The notes beneath the pieces were generated by a model, which was not told where the DNA came from, made no database searches, and saw only the letters and a program-made list of their open reading frames with translations. This document shows, piece after piece, positions 61,751 to 64,000 of a stretch of DNA of 64,000 bases. How positions within the stretch are numbered: the stretch's first letter is position 1; every line of letters begins with the position of its first letter. The DNA comes from Martinezella lusitana (lineage in GTDB: Bacteria > Pseudomonadota > Alphaproteobacteria > Rhizobiales > Rhizobiaceae): NCBI RefSeq assembly GCF_014207095.1, contig NZ_JACHBG010000003.1, positions 186,001 to 250,000 of the forward strand, written 5' to 3'. The translations under genes were made by a program, and so were the position numbers.

Positions 61751-63487
61751 TTATTGCACCAGCACCGGCTGCATGCATCGCGCATCGGTGACCTGTATGT
61801 CGGCCTGTCCGATACCGATGCCGAGAAGCCCGAGAAGATTGTAGAGAAGCTGGTCGACGGGCGCGGTGACGAGGGAAAGCGTGTCGGCGAGTGACGACAG
61901 CACGCCGCTCGGCGTTCCGATGGTGATGATCAGCAGCTGTATGCTGATATTGGCGTTCTTCAAGAGAGATGTGACCAGGGAGGTCGTGACATCCTTGGTC
62001 GAAACCGTCTTTACGGTGCCGGCGGAAATCTCCGAGGGCTGAAAGGTCAGCCGCGTCGGGCTCATGTTGGCTATATCGATTTGCGCGCTTGCAAGAATTC
62101 TCAGCAGCAGGGAATCGATGATGGCAGCCTGAGTGACGCGTGGCTTCGTGCCGAAGTTCACGAAGGCCGAAGTATCAACATCGCCCAACGCGATCTCGGC
62201 GATACCCGGCACGGCATCAATTCCAACCACGGCATTCGGCATGTTACCGCCGACACAGGTAATGGATGCCAGCCGAGCTTCGGCGGGGGCAAGCTCGACA
62301 TAGAGCGGCACTCTGAGCTTCAATCCGGCGATCAAGGACAAGCCGGTGACCGAAACCTCGATGGCAGCCCGAACCTGCGGCGTACGAACAGTGGTGCCTG
62401 GTGCGCCCACGGCCGCGGACGGCGTTTGCTTTGCCATTTCGCCGATCGCCAACGTCAATTTGGCCGTCGCAAGATCGGGCAGTGCAACTCCCAGGTCGAC
62501 GGCGATCTGCTTCTGCTGGTTGGCCGCCATCGCAGTCAAAGACAGAAAGCTCATCAGGCTGATATTGGAGTTCAGGTTCGGACCAGTGCCGATGATATTC
62601 TTGCCCTCGGGACCGAGGTTCAGGATATCCTCGAGTTTGACGGTAAGCTTGGTGGTGCCGAGTGACTTGCCGAGGCCGTTGACGATGCTAACAACAGCAG
62701 GCGAGAGGCTCGTCATCTTACCGAGCGTACCCAGAACCTTGTCGTAGGGAACGCTGGTTGCCAAAAGATCGTTGTAGCTCCCCGCCGTAAGATTGAGATC
62801 AGTCGCCAGCAGGTTGAGGAAGCTCAGTAGGTTGACCTTGGCCCCGACCAGCGATTGGTAGTCGACGAGCTTGAGGGATATCTGCGTTCCAAGAAGGGAT
62901 CCCAACAGCTGATTGAGGATGCCGCCATTGAGGCTCGCAAGCCGCGATCCGATGGAAAATGCCGCCACTGTATCGCTCGCTGCGGTACCGGTAGCGCTAA
63001 GCGTCGGCGAGGCGGCGAAGGACGACGCAAAGGGCATCACGGCTTTTTGCGTGAGCGTCACCTTTACAGCGTCATAGGGAGAACTCCCCGAGGAAGAAAA
63101 GCGGTTCTGAGGGGCGATCGTCGCATCCGCCGTGTAGGTTCCGAGAACCATGTTGGCGAGCGTCTCATACTGGCCCGAATTGGCCGCACTCGCCGTAATG
63201 GTACCGTTGGAAGTCAGATAGCTGCTGCCCGCCGCAAGCGCTGCCGTCGTTCCGTTCGACTGGAGATTGTTCAAAAGCGCGGTATTGGCGTTCGCAATAT
63301 TGGAAGCGGCCGTGATCGCACCGATATCGCTGAGCTGCTGAAGGCGTTGCTGTTGCAGGGTCATCATGCCGTAGTCGATACCCAGACCAAGGCAGTAGAG
63401 GATCAGGGGCGAGATGAGCGCAGTGGTGATGGCAACATTCCCTCGCCTGTCGCGGCAGAAGGCAAGACGCCTGAGAAGCTCATTCAT
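61751..63487 (-). CDS. TadG-like membrane-anchored protein
   Basis: A 578-residue protein with the TadG/TadE-type N-terminus: a short basic cytoplasmic stretch (RRLAFCRDRRGN), then a hydrophobic anchor (VAITTALISPLILYCLGLGIDY) and a helical QQQRLQQLSDIGAITAA segment as in Flp-pilus assembly TadG proteins. The long extracytoplasmic region is Ser/Thr/Leu-rich with few charges and two cysteines (ITCVGG, DARCMQ). It begins one base into the TadE-like stop codon (TAATG), so the two are coupled. Other tad genes are not in the window. Confidence 0.78.
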   Translation of the reverse strand: MNELLRRLAFCRDRRGNVAITTALISPLILYCLGLGIDYGMMTLQQQRLQQLSDIGAITAASNIANANTALLNNLQSNGTTAALAAGSSYLTSNGTITASAANSGQYETLANMVLGTYTADATIAPQNRFSSSGSSPYDAVKVTLTQKAVMPFASSFAASPTLSATGTAASDTVAAFSIGSRLASLNGGILNQLLGSLLGTQISLKLVDYQSLVGAKVNLLSFLNLLATDLNLTAGSYNDLLATSVPYDKVLGTLGKMTSLSPAVVSIVNGLGKSLGTTKLTVKLEDILNLGPEGKNIIGTGPNLNSNISLMSFLSLTAMAANQQKQIAVDLGVALPDLATAKLTLAIGEMAKQTPSAAVGAPGTTVRTPQVRAAIEVSVTGLSLIAGLKLRVPLYVELAPAEARLASITCVGGNMPNAVVGIDAVPGIAEIALGDVDTSAFVNFGTKPRVTQAAIIDSLLLRILASAQIDIANMSPTRLTFQPSEISAGTVKTVSTKDVTTSLVTSLLKNANISIQLLIITIGTPSGVLSSLADTLSLVTAPVDQLLYNLLGLLGIGIGQADIQVTDARCMQPVLVQ

Positions 63488-63909
63488 TACATTCCCCCGA
63501 TCCTGATGGTAGAATAGCGACGGATCGTCTGATCCGGCATCGCGAATGTATAGAGATTCCAGACCGGAAGGGCTGATGCGTCGTAGCTGGCGCTGACCGT
63601 AAACTGGTTGGCATTGGCCGGATCGGTCGCAACCGTGACGGTGAGCTTGTCCTTCGTCAGAAATGCATCGTTGATCGTCGAGCGATTGACGAAGTCCTGA
63701 ACGAGCTGCGTCCGCTCATCGGCGGAAATGCCCGCGATCGCCGTCCGCGCGGCATCGGCCGTAAGCTGCTGCAGTGAGTGGGCCGCGGTTAGATAGATGG
63801 CGAAAGCAATAAAAGTGAGAAGCATGAGGAGGAAAAGCGGCGCGATAAGTGCAAATTCGACGGCGGCTGCGCCCCCCTCGGCCCTCCTGAAATCAGAAGC
63901 GCGTGTCAT
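63487..63909 (-). CDS. TadE-like minor pseudopilin
   Basis: A 140-residue protein of the TadE family. The N-terminus RRAEGGAAAVEFALIAPLFLLMLLTFIAFA contains the prepilin-type pattern (small residues, then AxVEFAL with the key Glu, then a hydrophobic helix). The rest is a small extracytoplasmic domain. GGGAGATAG precedes the ATG. It is the first visible gene of the TadE-TadG unit; the window ends 91 bases upstream, so further tad genes may lie outside. Confidence 0.82.
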   Translation of the reverse strand: MTRASDFRRAEGGAAAVEFALIAPLFLLMLLTFIAFAIYLTAAHSLQQLTADAARTAIAGISADERTQLVQDFVNRSTINDAFLTKDKLTVTVATDPANANQFTVSASYDASALPVWNLYTFAMPDQTIRRYSTIRIGGM

Positions 63910-64000
63910 GATTCTATCTCCCTCAATCGACGTTCATCCATGACGATGACGATCACGGAAACCTTAGATTGCGGGCGTTAATTTTATATTTCTAAATATA

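Noticed and set aside
1..64000. tRNA, rRNA, insertion sequences, integrase or attachment sites
   Set aside because: None was recognised by reading both strands. A covariance-model scan would be needed to exclude short RNA genes completely.

Overview
The window is a 64 kb stretch of GC-rich, densely coding alphaproteobacterial chromosome or chromid. It fits the Rhizobium/Agrobacterium group. Supporting signs are a RIME1-like intergenic mosaic element (47547-47655), a ketone-body module (adc, patatin, bdhA), a DUF1217 protein next to TadE/TadG-like genes, many solute ABC transporters, and a self-contained chemosensory operon with two methyl-accepting proteins. No rRNA, tRNA, CRISPR array, insertion sequence or prophage gene was seen. 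Species-level placement is inference only.

Layout. 0.2-7.4 kb: an MHS-type MFS carrier, a sugar-type ABC importer (ATPase, permease, binding protein) and an LVIVD beta-propeller protein. 7.4-15.8 kb: an aldo/keto reductase, a GlxA-type AraC regulator divergent from an exported DJ-1/PfpI protein, a three-subunit PaoABC-like molybdenum aldehyde oxidoreductase operon, and a PepE-like peptidase. 15.9-25.1 kb: a small GTG-start protein, a CDP-diacylglycerol pyrophosphatase, an M20 dipeptidase, a DUF347/COG4705 membrane protein with a small Cys-containing exported protein divergent from a two-component system, an orphan 216-residue protein, a YhhS-like MFS exporter with an attenuator-like leader, and a ParB-like protein. 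25.6-29.5 kb: a PAP2 phosphatase divergent from a second two-component system, then a VirK/YbjX (DUF535) protein.

29.8-43.5 kb: the chemosensory region. A soluble MCP-like protein and an AraC regulator are divergent. They precede a tightly overlapping operon of HD-GYP response regulator, STAS protein, CheY, CheA, CheW, MCP, MCP, CheW, CheR and CheB. The two MCP genes share a near-identical 3' half of about 0.92 kb. 43.6-45.4 kb: an orphan ParA ATPase behind CtrA-like boxes and an exported protein of unknown function. 45.5-51 kb: patatin and acetoacetate decarboxylase divergent from 3-hydroxybutyrate dehydrogenase, then PPK2 and a Cys/Met-metabolism PLP enzyme.

51.2-57.3 kb: an RpiR regulator and a PotD-like binding protein divergent from PotABC-like transporter genes, which run straight into a DmpA-family N-terminal-nucleophile aminopeptidase. 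57.4-59.3 kb: a LysR regulator divergent from a short-chain dehydrogenase. 59.3-63.9 kb: a DUF1217 protein with six repeats, then TadG-like and TadE-like genes, all on the minus strand. Many convergent gene pairs are separated by strong hairpin terminators. The main themes are nutrient uptake with matched catabolic enzymes, signal transduction to motility and c-di-GMP, envelope maintenance, and storage-carbon turnover.
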